Below, piece after piece: positions 10,474 to 21,331 of a stretch of 64,000 bases of DNA. Where the stretch lies: NCBI RefSeq assembly GCF_900115495.1, contig NZ_FOWR01000021.1, positions 1 to 64,000 on the forward strand, read 5' to 3'. This DNA is from Enterovibrio norvegicus DSM 15893 (GTDB lineage Bacteria > Pseudomonadota > Gammaproteobacteria > Enterobacterales > Vibrionaceae). The notes below the pieces were generated by a model, which did not search any database, was not told the origin of the DNA, and was given only the letters and a program-made list of their open reading frames with translations. Every line of letters starts with the position of its first letter. The first letter of the stretch is position 1. The translations under genes and the position numbers were made by a program.

Positions 10474-10833
10474 TGATGAACTCCTCCATGTCTTAAGATA
10501 AAAGACCTGCATCACACGCCATAGGTTTCATTTATGGCAGACATTTGTTTAATGCAATCTAAATGCCAACTACTGGGGCTCACTTCACATTGTGTTGGTA
10601 CTGAATATTTGGACAACGTGTCGACATATCGTTCCCACTGTTTTCTACAACAACCCTTAAAGCGTAGTCAAAAAATAACACGTGGTAAATATACGACACA
10701 TGATCTCAAATAAGATTCAATCGGTGGTAAACCGAATGTCGTTTTTGAGTGGTTGGATCTGTTATTGGTACGGTCAGGCTTTCGGTTTCGGCTATATTCT
10801 TACAACACTCTAATAAATGGGGAATAAACCTCT
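10474..10833. promoter_or_regulatory. Divergent ytfK/ytfJ intergenic region
   Basis: About 360 bases hold no open frame that I can support. A TATATT hexamer at 10793-10798 is a plausible -10 for ytfJ, but no well-spaced -35 is visible. The ytfK ribosome-binding site lies at the left edge. Confidence 0.3.
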
Positions 10834-11388
10834 ATGCGTCAACTCAAAATGCTTGCCTTGGCAACCGCTCTCATCTCCACTTTTGCTCAGGCACACAACA
10901 TCAATAACGGCCAAGCACTGCCATCAGTGTCAGTGGAAAAATACGGTGAACTCACCCTTAGCGGCGATGATGTCGGCTTCAAAACGTGGAGCAGCGCAGA
11001 ACTCACCGGTAAAGCACGCATCATTCAAGCCATCGCAGGGCGCAGCAGCTCGAAAGAGATGAATGCACCGCTTGTAGAAGCAATTAAAGCGGCAGATTTC
11101 TCAAACGATACCTACCAAACCACCACCATCATCAACCAGGATGATGCGATCTGGGGGACTGGAGGCTTTGTAAAATCTTCAGCGGAAGACAGCAAACGCG
11201 AATTTAGTTGGTCTTCTATTGTTCTGGATGAAAGCGGTGCGGTTGCAGGGGCATGGAACCTAAGAGAGGAAAACTCAGCCATCGTTGTTGTCGACCAAGA
11301 AGGTGTTGTTCGCTTTGTTAAAGAAGGCGCCCTCAATGAAGTTGAAATCAAACAAGTGATTGATCTTGTGAACAAACTGATTCAGTGA
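10834..11388 (+). CDS. ytfJ: YtfJ family periplasmic protein
   Basis: A 184-residue exported protein of unknown biochemical role. Residues 1-20 are a classical signal peptide ending FAQA. The mature part has the thioredoxin-like fold signature of the YtfJ family: GKARIIQAIAGRSSSKEMN, then the central TTTIINQDDAIWGTGGFVKSS segment and VVVDQEGVVRFVKEGAL. The usual redox CxxC pair is absent, as in other YtfJ proteins. The msrA-ytfK-ytfJ order matches E. coli. Confidence 0.9.
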   Translation: MRQLKMLALATALISTFAQAHNINNGQALPSVSVEKYGELTLSGDDVGFKTWSSAELTGKARIIQAIAGRSSSKEMNAPLVEAIKAADFSNDTYQTTTIINQDDAIWGTGGFVKSSAEDSKREFSWSSIVLDESGAVAGAWNLREENSAIVVVDQEGVVRFVKEGALNEVEIKQVIDLVNKLIQ

Positions 11389-11406
11389 TCTTTCTCACTC
11401 ATCAAA

Positions 11407-11436
11407 ACAAAAACCCGCCAATTGGCGGGTTTTTTA
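11407..11436 (+). terminator. ytfJ terminator
   Basis: The hairpin has arms ACCCGCC and GGCGGGT with an AATT loop and a six-T run. An upstream A-tract would also let it stop transcription of the small minus-strand gene just to the right. Confidence 0.88.
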
Positions 11437-11450
11437 ATGTTTTGTCTCGA

Positions 11451-11540
11451 TCAGCCGATAAACTGAGAAAGGTAGAGCAAGGTGGCAACATAAAAGACGA
11501 CAAGCAGGATATTCACTGTGTTTACTTTGAATTTCTTCAT
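11451..11540 (-). CDS. 29-residue single-span membrane peptide
   Basis: The short frame encodes MKKFKVNTVN followed by a hydrophobic span ILLVVFYVATLLYL and ends SQFIG. It is one transmembrane segment with a positively charged N-terminus, predicted N-in. A GGAGG stands ten bases before the ATG, and the ytfJ terminator follows the stop, so the expression signals are complete. I do not recognise the family. It resembles the small regulatory or accessory membrane proteins found in proteobacteria. Confidence 0.6.
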   Translation of the reverse strand: MKKFKVNTVNILLVVFYVATLLYLSQFIG

Positions 11541-11679
11541 CGTAGCGTTACCTCCCTGTCAAAACCAATCGATGCCAAATGTTAACAAATTTAATTTAAT
11601 TTTAACATAGCAGATTAAATACAACCTTCTCTAAATCGTCGCGAAAACATTACCTTAACGTTGTGAAATGGATGAGATC

Positions 11680-12600
11680 ATGGCTGAACAACGCAACCCC
11701 GTACTGATTGACGTCAATGAAAAAGCGGCTTCTGAACCAAAGAAAGAGGCTGAAAACGCCCATCACCGCCAAGAAAACCACATCAAATCGAGTCAACATC
11801 GACTCGAGGCAATCGCAGGTCTTCACCATATTGATGCAATGTTGCACGAGGTTGAACATGACAGCCTAACAACCCGCGCGGCATATCGACAGTTACAGCT
11901 GAAGCAACAGCAACAAGCTAACCTCGAAAAGATCATCAAGTTAACCCACGATCTTTGCCGCGACGAGGCCGCAAACTCACCGGATCCTGATTGGCTTTAC
12001 CGCTTCTTTGAAATGGCCAAAACCATCTATGGCGATGCCATGCAAAACTTGTGGGCGCGTATTCTGAAGCAGGAAATGATCAAACCCGGCAGCACTTCTT
12101 TGAAAGCACTGTCGCTGCTCGAAACCATGACACAACGCGAAGCGCAAGCACTGCAACGCGCATGCACCCTCGCCTGTACCTTTGGCAGTGATGGCGCAAA
12201 CAAACTCATCACAGGCTTTAGACAACCCGAACAAGGCGTGAAACGCTGGTTTAAGCCAGACTTGGCCGAGCGCCTTGCGCTGGGAAACTACAAGTTGCCA
12301 TTTACGGATCTGATGCTGCTGATGGATCTGGGGCTGATTTTGAGAACGGAATTGGAATCTGGCGCGATGGATCCATCCGCCGATTTGGCGTTATCAGGTC
12401 AGGGAAAAAACTTCATGCTGACACCGTTTAGAAAGGGAACACGAATTTACTATTACCGTTTCAGCCCAACGGGCAATGAATTGGCGAAACTGGTGGGTCA
12501 AAAGACCCACCCAGAATACCTCGATGCTCTGATGGCACTGTTGTCACACGCGTTCGACGTTAACAGCGACATAGGATCGACAGTTAACACGAAGGCGTGA
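11680..12600 (+). CDS. TIGR03899 family protein of unknown function
   Basis: A cytoplasmic protein of about 306 residues that I place in the TIGR03899 family common in Vibrio and Shewanella. The N-terminus is charged and helical (residues 10-90, HHRQ/ENHIKSSQHRLEAI). It then has a conserved WLYRFFEMAKTIYGDAMQNLWARILKQE core, a pattern also seen in DUF2806 proteins, and a C-terminal TPFRKGTRIYYYRFSPTGNELAKLV segment that resembles a winged-helix-like end. Function is unknown. An alternative start lies four codons upstream at 11668, and neither has a strong ribosome-binding site. Its TGA directly abuts the cysC stop. Confidence 0.78.
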   Translation: MAEQRNPVLIDVNEKAASEPKKEAENAHHRQENHIKSSQHRLEAIAGLHHIDAMLHEVEHDSLTTRAAYRQLQLKQQQQANLEKIIKLTHDLCRDEAANSPDPDWLYRFFEMAKTIYGDAMQNLWARILKQEMIKPGSTSLKALSLLETMTQREAQALQRACTLACTFGSDGANKLITGFRQPEQGVKRWFKPDLAERLALGNYKLPFTDLMLLMDLGLILRTELESGAMDPSADLALSGQGKNFMLTPFRKGTRIYYYRFSPTGNELAKLVGQKTHPEYLDALMALLSHAFDVNSDIGSTVNTKA

Positions 12601-13221
12601 TCAGCCGATCACACCCGCTTTGCGGAGTTGCTCCACACACTGGTCAACCAACGCATCAACGCTGTGCTGATCGGTGTACAAGTGGATCTCGGGTTGCTCT
12701 GGCGCTTCATACGCAGAGCTGATCCCAGTGAACGCCTTGATCTCTCCTGCACGGGCTTTCTTGTATAGCCCTTTAGGATCGCGAGATTCACACACCTCAA
12801 GCGGTGTATCCACATACACTTCGAAAAACTCACCGTCAGGCAGAAGTTCACGCACCAATTGACGCTCATCACGAAACGGTGAAATGAAAGCAGACAGGAC
12901 GATCAATCCCGCATCGCTCATCAACTTTGCCACTTCGCCCACACGGCGAATATTTTCACGACGGTCTTGGTCAGAAAAACCCAGATCGCGACAAAGACCA
13001 TGGCGAACATTGTCACCATCAAGCAAATACGTATGATGACCCAACTCAGCGAGTTTGTTCTCTAGCGCACCCGCAACGGTCGACTTGCCAGAACCCGACA
13101 ACCCTGTGAACCACAGCAAAGCTGGCTTTTGCTTTTTCTGTTCAGAACGGAACTGCTTGTCAACGGCATGCTTGTGCCAAACCACGTTCTCATCCGGATG
13201 CGGCGTATCCGCTGCACTCAT
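12601..13221 (-). CDS. cysC: Adenylylsulfate (APS) kinase
   Basis: The enzyme phosphorylates APS to PAPS, the substrate of CysH. The 206-residue protein has the Walker A loop [17 protein letters not shown], the [19 protein letters not shown]-binding motif and a [25 protein letters not shown] lid. It is the last gene of the cysG-cysD-cysN-permease-cysC run. There is no terminator after it because its stop abuts the converging TIGR03899 gene. Confidence 0.96.
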   Translation of the reverse strand: MSAADTPHPDENVVWHKHAVDKQFRSEQKKQKPALLWFTGLSGSGKSTVAGALENKLAELGHHTYLLDGDNVRHGLCRDLGFSDQDRRENIRRVGEVAKLMSDAGLIVLSAFISPFRDERQLVRELLPDGEFFEVYVDTPLEVCESRDPKGLYKKARAGEIKAFTGISSAYEAPEQPEIHLYTDQHSVDALVDQCVEQLRKAGVIG

Positions 13222-13238
13222 AACTCAATCCTTGTAAA

Positions 13239-14966
13239 TCAAAATGGAAAAAAGACGGGAATCAATCCCAGCACCAACGCGGAATACACCAACGACAACG
13301 GCAAGCCAATGCGAAGGTAATCAGTCAGTTGATAATTACCCACACTGTAGACCAGAAGGTTCGTTTGGTAACCATATGGCGAAATAAAGCTCGCGCTCGC
13401 ACCAAATAATACCGCCATGATAAAAGGCATCGGATCCACGCCATAGCCTAATGCCAAGCTATAACCGATCGGAAATGCCAGCGCTGCGGCGGCGTTATTG
13501 GTAACAAGTTCCGTCAGCACTAAGGTGAGGAGATAGGTCGCAATTAATGCGCCATAGACACCCCAACCATTAAATAAATAGATAAACAAATCGCCCATTC
13601 GGGCTGACATGCCTGTTTCAATCATCAACTGCGCCAAACTCAAGGCACTGCCAACAATCACGACAATTTCAGCAGGAAAACGGCGTTGTACCTCGCCTAA
13701 ATTGACCACACCCGTGAGCAGTAACACCATCAAGTATGCCGCGAGTCCATTAAGCAAAGGCACCCATTCCAACAACGCAGAACCGATGACAGTGGCAAAG
13801 CCTGCTAGCACCCAAGCACTCATGGCACCATCAAGGCGCGCACTTGAATCAAGGCCATTCACCAACACGAATTCACGTTCGAGTTGTTTTTTCTGAGCCA
13901 CAAACCCTTTACCTGGCACGATCACCAAGGTGTCACCGGCAAGCAATGTGATGTTGCCTAGCCCACCTTCAAGCTTCTCATGTCCGCGGCGAATTGCGAC
14001 CACCACAGCATCAAAATTCTCACGGAATTTCGCTTCTTTAAGGGTTTTTCCTAAAATCGAAGCACTGTGGCTAACCACCACTTCCAACAGATTCTGTCCA
14101 TTGATGTGGTGTTGACCAAAGAGCGCCAACCCTTCAATTTCTTGCAAGGTCGCGACACTTTCTACGTCTCCACAAAACTGCAGTTTATCGCCTTCTTTTA
14201 GCACCATGTCTGGGCAAACTGGCGCAATCAATTCACCATCGCGTACCACTTCCGCCAGATACAAACGACGAAGTGCACGAAGGTCATTGTCTGACACGGT
14301 TCGACCAGCAAGTGGCGAGCCAGGTTCTATCGCCGCTTCCAACACATACGGCAAATCATCTTCACTTTGGTCATCATAGTCAGGCAATAGATAACAAAAT
14401 GGGATAAGCACGAGCAAGCCGCCCGCGAGAACGGCAAGGCCAATGGCGGAAGGTGCAAAGAAACCGAGACTAGGTAGCCCTGCGCTTTCCACAAAGCTAT
14501 TGATGATGAGGTTGGTAGAGGTACCGATAAGCGTAAGGGTGCCGCCAAGAATCGCCGCGTACGACAGGGGGATAAGAAGACGCGACGGCGCATGGCGACG
14601 ATTTCGTTTTACAGCGCCAATCAAGGACACGACAACCGCCGTGTTGTTGGTAAAAGAGCTCAGTACTGCCGTAGAAAGCCCAAGCTTAGCCACAACAGTG
14701 CCCAATCGACCACTGGCAAGTTGTCCACTCACCCAACTCACGAGGCGCGTTTTCTCAAGCGCTGCGGAAGAAAGAATAAGCAATACCAAGGTCAGCAGGG
14801 AACTGTTGGTGAAGTTCCCTGCTAATGCCTCGATGTTCACCAGTCCAGATTGAAACGCAATGAATGCTGCACCAGCGAATAAAATGGCAGGTTTGATTTT
14901 GGTAAACACCAACCCTGCCACAATAGCCAGCAACAGACCTGATACCAGAGACTGATCCCAGCTCAT
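13239..14966 (-). CDS. SLC13/DASS-type permease with two RCK-C domains, probable sulfate transporter
   Basis: A 575-residue polytopic inner-membrane protein. The N-terminal membrane half contains the SSFTNNTAVVV loop, the paired half has LTELVTNNAAAALAFPIGYSLA, and each repeat holds the SNT/TNN ion-binding signature of the ArsB/NhaD-SLC13 superfamily. Between them (about residues 205-370) lie two TrkA-C/RCK-C domains (for example LAGRTVSDNDLRALRRLYLAEVVRDGELI), typical of CitT-independent sulfate permeases of this type. It is embedded between cysN and cysC with 5- and 17-base gaps. Sodium-coupled sulfate uptake is therefore likely, though substrate is inferred from context. Confidence 0.87.
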   Translation of the reverse strand: MSWDQSLVSGLLLAIVAGLVFTKIKPAILFAGAAFIAFQSGLVNIEALAGNFTNSSLLTLVLLILSSAALEKTRLVSWVSGQLASGRLGTVVAKLGLSTAVLSSFTNNTAVVVSLIGAVKRNRRHAPSRLLIPLSYAAILGGTLTLIGTSTNLIINSFVESAGLPSLGFFAPSAIGLAVLAGGLLVLIPFCYLLPDYDDQSEDDLPYVLEAAIEPGSPLAGRTVSDNDLRALRRLYLAEVVRDGELIAPVCPDMVLKEGDKLQFCGDVESVATLQEIEGLALFGQHHINGQNLLEVVVSHSASILGKTLKEAKFRENFDAVVVAIRRGHEKLEGGLGNITLLAGDTLVIVPGKGFVAQKKQLEREFVLVNGLDSSARLDGAMSAWVLAGFATVIGSALLEWVPLLNGLAAYLMVLLLTGVVNLGEVQRRFPAEIVVIVGSALSLAQLMIETGMSARMGDLFIYLFNGWGVYGALIATYLLTLVLTELVTNNAAAALAFPIGYSLALGYGVDPMPFIMAVLFGASASFISPYGYQTNLLVYSVGNYQLTDYLRIGLPLSLVYSALVLGLIPVFFPF

Positions 14967-14971
14967 GGGAA

Positions 14972-16405
14972 TTACCCCAACAACTTACTGATATCGCGCG
15001 CATTCCAATGTGGGAAATGCTTACGAACCAGCGCATTGAACTCAACTTCAAACGCCGAGATGTCAGTACCTTGAACAGCTGATGCTTGATCATCAAGGAG
15101 CTCACTGATCATGCCCGCGCCCACAGTAACGTTCGTCAGACGATCGATCACGATGAAGCCACCAGTATCCGCGCACTCTTGATACAGATCGAGTGACACA
15201 GACTCCGTCAGTTCCACTTCACACTCTGCAATGCCGTTAAGGGCAAGGCTGTCAGTGTCAAAAGTATCCAGCGAATTGATGTCGACTTGGTGGCGGATTT
15301 TGCTCACCGAACCCACGGTTTTCTTGCCCGCCACTTTGATGTCGTATTGACGACCAATTTCTAACGGAGATTCATCCATCCACACAATGCTTGCCGCCAG
15401 TTTGCTGGTCGCTTTGTGCGTTTCAGCAACAGGAACAATTAAGTCGCCGCGGCTGCAATCAATCTCATCTTTCAATGTGATGGTCACCGCTTGACCTGCA
15501 TGGGCAAACTCAAGGTCACCATCGAAGGTAACGATGCGATCAACCGTTGAGGTTTTGCCTGATGGCAATACTTTCACTTCATCACCAGGACGAATGGAAC
15601 CACCAGCAATCGTGCCTGAGAAACCACGGAAATCGAGGTTTGGACGGTTCACATACTGCACAGGCAGGCGGAACGGACCTTTATCTTTGTCGCTGCTTAC
15701 GTCCACGGTTTCCAACATGGTCAGAAGCGTATCGCCTTCGTACCATGGAGATTGCGCACTGCGCTCAACCACGTTGTCGCCTTCAAGGGCAGACAGAGGC
15801 ACAAGCTGAATATTGATGTTACGGTTCAGCTTCTTAGCAAACTCCAAGTACTCCGCTTTGATTTCTTCAAAGCGTGATTCTTCAAAGCCCACCAAATCCA
15901 TTTTGTTCACCGCAACAATGAACTGGCGAATACCCAGTTGGCTCGCGATGTAGGAATGACGTCGAGTCTGATCCAACACGCCTTTACGCGCATCAATCAA
16001 GATCACCGCCAGATCACAGGTCGATGCACCGGTGGCCATGTTACGGGTGTACTGCTCATGCCCCGGGGTATCAGCAATGATGAATTTACGTGGACGCGTT
16101 GAGAAATAACGATACGCCACGTCGATCGTGATCCCTTGCTCGCGCTCTGCTTGCAGGCCATCAACCAGCAATGCCAGATCGGGCTTCTCGCCCGTCGTAC
16201 CGACTTTTTGACTGTCGGAATGGATGGCCGCAAGTTGATCTTCATAAATCTGGTGTGAATCGTGGAGCAAGCGGCCGATAAGGGTACTTTTACCATCATC
16301 CACCGAACCACAGGTTAGGAAACGCAACAGGGATTTATGCTGATGCTGATCCAGATAAGCTTCAATGCCTAGCTCGGCAACTTGTTGTTCAATTACGCTG
16401 TTCAT
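14972..16405 (-). CDS. cysN: Sulfate adenylyltransferase subunit 1 (GTPase)
   Basis: The GTPase subunit of ATP sulfurylase couples GTP hydrolysis to APS formation by CysD. The 477 residues show elongation-factor-like motifs: P-loop [20 protein letters not shown], switch [17 protein letters not shown] and specificity motif NKMDLV. EF-Tu-like domains 2 and 3 follow. It starts 11 bases after cysD. It is not fused to CysC, which is a separate gene here. Confidence 0.96.
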   Translation of the reverse strand: MNSVIEQQVAELGIEAYLDQHQHKSLLRFLTCGSVDDGKSTLIGRLLHDSHQIYEDQLAAIHSDSQKVGTTGEKPDLALLVDGLQAEREQGITIDVAYRYFSTRPRKFIIADTPGHEQYTRNMATGASTCDLAVILIDARKGVLDQTRRHSYIASQLGIRQFIVAVNKMDLVGFEESRFEEIKAEYLEFAKKLNRNINIQLVPLSALEGDNVVERSAQSPWYEGDTLLTMLETVDVSSDKDKGPFRLPVQYVNRPNLDFRGFSGTIAGGSIRPGDEVKVLPSGKTSTVDRIVTFDGDLEFAHAGQAVTITLKDEIDCSRGDLIVPVAETHKATSKLAASIVWMDESPLEIGRQYDIKVAGKKTVGSVSKIRHQVDINSLDTFDTDSLALNGIAECEVELTESVSLDLYQECADTGGFIVIDRLTNVTVGAGMISELLDDQASAVQGTDISAFEVEFNALVRKHFPHWNARDISKLLG

Positions 16406-16415
16406 GCTTAATCCC

Positions 16416-17324
16416 TTAGAAATATCCCTGACGTTTCTTCAATTCCATTGAGCCGGACTGGTCGTGGTCAATGGCACGGCCTTGGCGCTCACTTGAGGTC
16501 GCCACCAGCATTTCTTCAATGATGCCCGGCAAGGTATCTGCCGTTGATTCAACCGCACCCGTCAGTGGATAACAGCCAAGTGTTCTAAAACGCACACTCT
16601 TGTATTCAACTTTCTCGCCTTCGCGCAATTCCATGCGGTCGTCATCAACCATGATCAGCATGCCGTCACGCTCGACCACTGGGCGAATTTCTGACAAATA
16701 CAACGGCACAATGTCGATGCCTTCTAGGTAGATGTATTGCCAAATATCAAGCTCAGTCCAGTTCGACAGAGGGAAAACACGGATGCTTTCGCCTTTGTTC
16801 ACTTGGCCGTTGTAGGTGTGCCAAAGTTCAGGACGTTGGTTTTTCGGATCCCAACGGTGGTTCTTATCGCGGAAGCTATAAACGCGCTCTTTTGCACGGC
16901 TCTTTTCTTCGTCACGACGTGCACCGCCGAATGCTGCATCAAACCCATATTTGTCGAGCGCTTGCTTCAGACCTTGGGTTTTCATGATGTCAGTGTGCTT
17001 TGAAGAACCATGCACGAACGGGCTACAACCCATTGCGATGCCTTCAGGGTTTTGGTGAACCAGCAGTTCAAAACCATGTTCTTTCGCGGCACGATCGCGA
17101 AACTCAATCATTTCTTTGAATTTCCAATCCGTGTCAACGTGAAGCAATGGGAACGGAATTTTGCCCGGATAAAACGCCTTGCGCGCAAGGTGAAGCATCA
17201 CGGAGCTGTCTTTCCCGATGGAGTACATCATCACGGGATTATCAAATTCCGCCGCCACTTCACGAATGATATGGATACTTTCTGCCTCAAGCTGCTTGAG
17301 GTGGGTAAGGGTCTTGGCTTCCAT
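16416..17324 (-). CDS. cysD: Sulfate adenylyltransferase subunit 2
   Basis: The catalytic ATP-pyrophosphatase subunit makes APS from sulfate and ATP. The 302 residues contain the PP-loop [38 protein letters not shown] and the C-terminal [20 protein letters not shown] tail characteristic of CysD. It is the second gene of the operon, 15 bases downstream of cysG. Confidence 0.97.
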   Translation of the reverse strand: MEAKTLTHLKQLEAESIHIIREVAAEFDNPVMMYSIGKDSSVMLHLARKAFYPGKIPFPLLHVDTDWKFKEMIEFRDRAAKEHGFELLVHQNPEGIAMGCSPFVHGSSKHTDIMKTQGLKQALDKYGFDAAFGGARRDEEKSRAKERVYSFRDKNHRWDPKNQRPELWHTYNGQVNKGESIRVFPLSNWTELDIWQYIYLEGIDIVPLYLSEIRPVVERDGMLIMVDDDRMELREGEKVEYKSVRFRTLGCYPLTGAVESTADTLPGIIEEMLVATSSERQGRAIDHDQSGSMELKKRQGYF

Positions 17325-17338
17325 TCTTTGATATTTCC

Positions 17339-18760
17339 TTAGCCTAAATTAACCACGGCTGGAGCGTGAATATCACCCGCCGTATTGAAGGATTGCTTTC
17401 CAAACCAGTTCAACTGATCAGCAAGCTGTACAACTTCGCCGACAACAATCAATGCAGGAGATCCCACACCTTCGGCCAACGTCGACAACTCGCCCAATGT
17501 ACCTGTATAGATTTTTTGATTGGTACGTGTGCCGTTCTCTATGATTGCAACGGGCGTCTGAGGGTCACGCCCATGTTGAATTAATTGTTCTTGAATATGA
17601 GCGCTTTTCATCAACCCCATATAAATCACCAAGGTTTGACGACCACGCGCCAGTGTTGACCAGCGGAAACTGTCGTCTTCTTTTTTAAGGTGACCCGTAA
17701 TGAACATCGCCGTTTGAGCATGATCGCGATGTGTAAGAGGAATGCCGGCATACGCCGTTGCGCCTGCAGCGGCGGTAATGCCGGGCACCACTTGAAATGG
17801 CACACCCGCTTCTTGAAGCACTTGAAGTTCTTCACCACCACGACCAAACATGAAAGGATCGCCGCCTTTCAAGCGCACCACGCGATGCCCCTTTTGGGCA
17901 TACTTCACCAACATGTCATTGGTCTCTTCCTGAGACACGCTGTGATAGCTTGCACGTTTGCCGACACAAATAAGCTCAGCATCACGACGGCAAAGCTCCA
18001 TGATTTCGTCAGACACCAAGTAGTCATAAAGCACCACGTCCGCTTGCTGCATCAATTGCAGGGCGCGCAACGTCAACAAACCTGGGTCACCCGGGCCTGC
18101 ACCAATCAGGGCCACTTCACCTTGCAGTGACACACCGGTTGTCAGCTTTTCCAGCTCCGCTTTTGCGCCGTCTTCATCACCTGCCGCCACTAGCGAGCTA
18201 AAGCGACCATCAAACGCCATTTCCCAGAACTTTCTGCGTCCGTTCAGGGTAGTGACTTTCTTTTTCAAGGTGTCACGAAACTCGCCGGCAAGCTTTGCCA
18301 TGCGACCAACATGAGAAGGAATAAGGGTTTCAAGTTTTTCGCGTAACAAACGCGCTAAGACAGGGGATTTACCCGCAGAAGAAATCGCAATCACAATCGG
18401 GCTGCGATCAACAATAGAAGGGACGATGAAACTGCATTTCGGCGTGTCATCCACCACATTGGCAAGAATGTTTCGCGCGTTTGCCGCTTGCGAAACCAGT
18501 TCATTCACAAGTGGATTATCAGTCGCTGCAATCACCAAGAACATGGATTTTAAATGCTCAGGCGAGAAGCCTTCTTGCACCCAAACCAACTCACCGCGTT
18601 TTGCCGCTTCAACCACTTCATGATCAGCATCAGGAGAAACAACGGTAACCGCTGCGCCGGTTTTCATCAGCATACGCGTTTTGCGCCATGCGACTTCGCC
18701 GCCGCCAACCACTAAACACGGTCGGCCTTCCAGCTTCGCAAAAATCGGCAAATAATCCAT
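17339..18760 (-). CDS. cysG: Siroheme synthase (uroporphyrinogen methyltransferase/dehydrogenase/ferrochelatase)
   Basis: This trifunctional enzyme makes siroheme, the cofactor of sulfite reductase. The 473 residues start with the CysG-B dehydrogenase/chelatase domain ([21 protein letters not shown]). The SUMT methyltransferase domain follows from about residue 215 ([57 protein letters not shown]). It heads the sulfate-activation operon, a common arrangement in Vibrionaceae. Confidence 0.96.
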   Translation of the reverse strand: MDYLPIFAKLEGRPCLVVGGGEVAWRKTRMLMKTGAAVTVVSPDADHEVVEAAKRGELVWVQEGFSPEHLKSMFLVIAATDNPLVNELVSQAANARNILANVVDDTPKCSFIVPSIVDRSPIVIAISSAGKSPVLARLLREKLETLIPSHVGRMAKLAGEFRDTLKKKVTTLNGRRKFWEMAFDGRFSSLVAAGDEDGAKAELEKLTTGVSLQGEVALIGAGPGDPGLLTLRALQLMQQADVVLYDYLVSDEIMELCRRDAELICVGKRASYHSVSQEETNDMLVKYAQKGHRVVRLKGGDPFMFGRGGEELQVLQEAGVPFQVVPGITAAAGATAYAGIPLTHRDHAQTAMFITGHLKKEDDSFRWSTLARGRQTLVIYMGLMKSAHIQEQLIQHGRDPQTPVAIIENGTRTNQKIYTGTLGELSTLAEGVGSPALIVVGEVVQLADQLNWFGKQSFNTAGDIHAPAVVNLG

Positions 18761-19081
18761 AGTGAGCGTCCTTTCAATCCTTTAGACGTCACTATAAAGA
18801 GTTGCTGATATTACTTGAAATTCTAAAATTTCATTTTTTATAACATTTTGGTTATTTAACACCTTTCTCAAGCCTAAAACAGGGCATGTGATGAGATCAC
18901 AAATTTCACGCTTAGCGGTGCGCAAAGCGTGAGCAGCATTGAGATTAATTGAAAATCGAGATCACACAAATTGATGAAATGTAACCTATAGCGGTGCCTA
19001 CTATGCACAATATGACCACATCCACTTTTTGCATAAAAAAGTAGGTAATGCCCCTTTGTCGTAGATCCTCAGGAGACACAC
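18761..19081. promoter_or_regulatory. Divergent cysG/cpdB control region
   Basis: This 321-base AT-rich interval contains several dyads. A GTGAT-GAG-ATCAC palindrome (18887-18901) resembles a CRP site but its spacer is one base short. TCACGCTT/AAGCGTGA arms lie at 18906-18932, and an ACTTTTT-GCAT-AAAAAAGT hairpin sits near 19024-19043 shortly before the cpdB start. AGGAG precedes the cpdB ATG. CysB control of cysG is expected, but I cannot delimit a site. Confidence 0.4.
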
Positions 19082-21034
19082 ATGACACTTTCACCTCGAC
19101 CACTCTCGATGGCTGTTCTATCTGGCCTGCTAGTGATGGCAAGCCCAGCGATGGCAGAGACCATCAAGCTGCGCATCATCGAAACCACCGACATTCACAC
19201 CAATGTGATGGATTACGATTACTACAAAGACAAGCCGAGTGAGAAAATCGGGTTGGTCCGCACTGCCACTTTGGTGAAAAAAGCGCAAAACGAAGTGAAA
19301 AACAGTGTCCTCGTGGACAATGGCGACCTGATTCAAGGCAGCCCAATGGGCGACTACATGGCGGCTACAGGCATTGAAGAAGGTGAAATCCACCCCGTTT
19401 ACAAAGCCATGAATCAGCTTAACTACGACGTAGGCAACATTGGTAACCACGAGTTCAACTACGGCCTCGACTTCCTCGACCGTACCTTAGAAGGCGCCAA
19501 TTTCCCTTACGTGTCGGCAAACGTCTTTGACGCCAATACGGGCAAATCGTACTTCACACCTTACATCATCAAAGAACACACCATGACAGACACCGATGGC
19601 AAAGCGCATCTGGTGAAAGTCGGCTATATCGGTTTTGTGCCACCACAAATCATGGTGTGGGATAAGAAAAACCTAGACGGTAAAGTGATTGCGAAAGACA
19701 TCAAAGCCACTGCAGACAAACTGGTGCCTGAGATGAAAGCCAAGGGCGCAGACGTGATTGTTGCCATCCCGCACTCAGGATTGTCGCAAGACGAATATAA
19801 AGCCATGGCAGAAAACTCGGTCTACTACCTCGCCGACGTTGAAGGTATTGATGCCATTGCATTCGGTCACTCTCACGCCGTCTTCCCGGGCAAAGGCTTT
19901 GATGACATTCAAGGCGTCGACAACAAAAAAGGCACCATCAAAGGCGTCGCAGCCGTCATGCCGGGCCGTTGGGGTAGCCATGTCGGCATCATGGATCTTC
20001 AGCTCGATAAGCAAGGCGATGATTGGGTCGTCACGCCAGTTCAAACCGAATCACGTCCGATCTTTGATGGCGAATCAATCGCACAAGCCGATCCTGCAAT
20101 GCGCAAAGCGCTAGAACACGATCACAAAGCTACCCGCGCTTTCGTCAACCAACCGATTGGTAAAGCCAATGACGTGATGTACAGCTTCTTGTCGCTGGTA
20201 CAAGATGATCCAACGGTTCAGATCGTTAACCTTGCACAGAAAGATTACGTTGAGCGCTTCATTCAGGGCGATCCGGATCTTGAAGGCATTCCTGTTCTTT
20301 CTGCAGCAGCCCCGTTTAAAGCCGGTGGCCGTAAAAACGATCCCGGTAACTACACCGAAGTTGAAGCCGGCGAGCTCACTTTCCGTAATGCCGCAGACCT
20401 TTACCTTTACCCGAACACCCTGGTAACACTCAAAGTGACCGGTAAAGAAGTAAAAGAATGGCTTGAGTGCAGCGCCGGGCAATTCAACCAAATCGACCCT
20501 GCATCTACGGCACAACAATCACTGATCAACTGGGACGGTTTCCGCACGTATAACTTTGATGTCATTGACGGCGTAAACTACCAGATCGATGTGACCCAAC
20601 CTGCTCGCTACGACAGCGATTGTAATCTGGTTAACCCAGATGCAGAGCGCATCAAAGGCCTGACCTTCAATGGCAAGCCAGTGCAGGCAACTCAGCCATT
20701 CTTGGTGGCGGCGAACAACTACCGCGCATACTTGGGCAAATTCCCAGGAACAGGCAACGATTTCATTGCCTTTGCCTCGCCAGATGAAAACCGCACTGTG
20801 GTAGCAAACTACATCAGCAGCGTGACCAAGAAAAAAGGGGAAGTCACACCAACGGCCGACAACAACTGGACCTTCGCGCCGATTAAAACTGACGCCAAAC
20901 TCGATGTCGTTTTTGAAACCTCGCCAAGCGACAAAGCTGCACAGTTCATCAACGCCAAAGGGCATTATCCGATGGAAAAAGTCGGCAATGATGATGTTGG
21001 CTTTGCCCAATACCGCATTGATTTAAAGAAATAA
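19082..21034 (+). CDS. cpdB: Periplasmic 2',3'-cyclic-nucleotide 2'-phosphodiesterase/3'-nucleotidase
   Basis: The exported metalloenzyme hydrolyses 2',3'-cyclic nucleotides and 3'-nucleotides so nucleosides can be salvaged. The 650-residue precursor has a signal peptide ending MASPAMA near residue 25. The calcineurin-like phosphoesterase domain follows ([56 protein letters not shown]), then a C-terminal 5'-nucleotidase domain (about 370-600). Metal ligands His/Asp/Asn are all visible. A terminator follows 50 bases after the stop. Confidence 0.95.
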   Translation: MTLSPRPLSMAVLSGLLVMASPAMAETIKLRIIETTDIHTNVMDYDYYKDKPSEKIGLVRTATLVKKAQNEVKNSVLVDNGDLIQGSPMGDYMAATGIEEGEIHPVYKAMNQLNYDVGNIGNHEFNYGLDFLDRTLEGANFPYVSANVFDANTGKSYFTPYIIKEHTMTDTDGKAHLVKVGYIGFVPPQIMVWDKKNLDGKVIAKDIKATADKLVPEMKAKGADVIVAIPHSGLSQDEYKAMAENSVYYLADVEGIDAIAFGHSHAVFPGKGFDDIQGVDNKKGTIKGVAAVMPGRWGSHVGIMDLQLDKQGDDWVVTPVQTESRPIFDGESIAQADPAMRKALEHDHKATRAFVNQPIGKANDVMYSFLSLVQDDPTVQIVNLAQKDYVERFIQGDPDLEGIPVLSAAAPFKAGGRKNDPGNYTEVEAGELTFRNAADLYLYPNTLVTLKVTGKEVKEWLECSAGQFNQIDPASTAQQSLINWDGFRTYNFDVIDGVNYQIDVTQPARYDSDCNLVNPDAERIKGLTFNGKPVQATQPFLVAANNYRAYLGKFPGTGNDFIAFASPDENRTVVANYISSVTKKKGEVTPTADNNWTFAPIKTDAKLDVVFETSPSDKAAQFINAKGHYPMEKVGNDDVGFAQYRIDLKK

Positions 21035-21087
21035 TTAACAGCTTGTTAATTCAATGTTTCATTAGTGAAAATTGTTGAATTTAGTAC

Positions 21088-21118
21088 AAAAAAACCGCGG
21101 CCTAAGCCGCGGTTTTTT
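21088..21118 (+). terminator. cpdB terminator
   Basis: An ACCGCGGC/GCCGCGGT stem with a CTAA loop is followed by six T residues and preceded by a seven-A tract. Confidence 0.9.
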
Positions 21119-21188
21119 ATTATCTTATCAAGCAGTTTTGGGTGAAATGGACTAATTTTTGGTGACATAGACGAATAAAAAGATAAAG

Positions 21189-21289
21189 GCGTGTTTACCT
21201 TTCTTGTTTACCCGAGCATGACGTCCCATAAGCAACCACGACGCTCCATAAACAACCACGGCGCTCTATAAACAAAAAAGGTAAGCGCG
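21189..21289. repeat. Three 20-bp tandem repeats enclosed by a 21-bp imperfect inverted repeat
   Basis: Three head-to-tail 20-base units occupy 21220-21239, 21240-21259 and 21260-21279. They share the core GACGCTCCATAAACAACCAC with a few substitutions each. Flanking arms at 21190-21210 (GTTTACCTTTCTTGTTTA core) and 21269-21289 (TAAACAAAAAAGGTAAGC core) are near-complementary and overlap the last unit. The block ends about 40 bases before elaA and does not code for protein. Confidence 0.8.
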
Positions 21290-21331
21290 TTATCGCCCAA
21301 GATTTTTAATAATTAGTAGGATCATAAAACC

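Noticed and set aside
18887-18901. Possible CRP-binding site (TGTGA-TGAGA-TCACA) upstream of cpdB.
   Set aside because: The spacer is five, not six, bases. I noted the palindrome but do not call it CRP.
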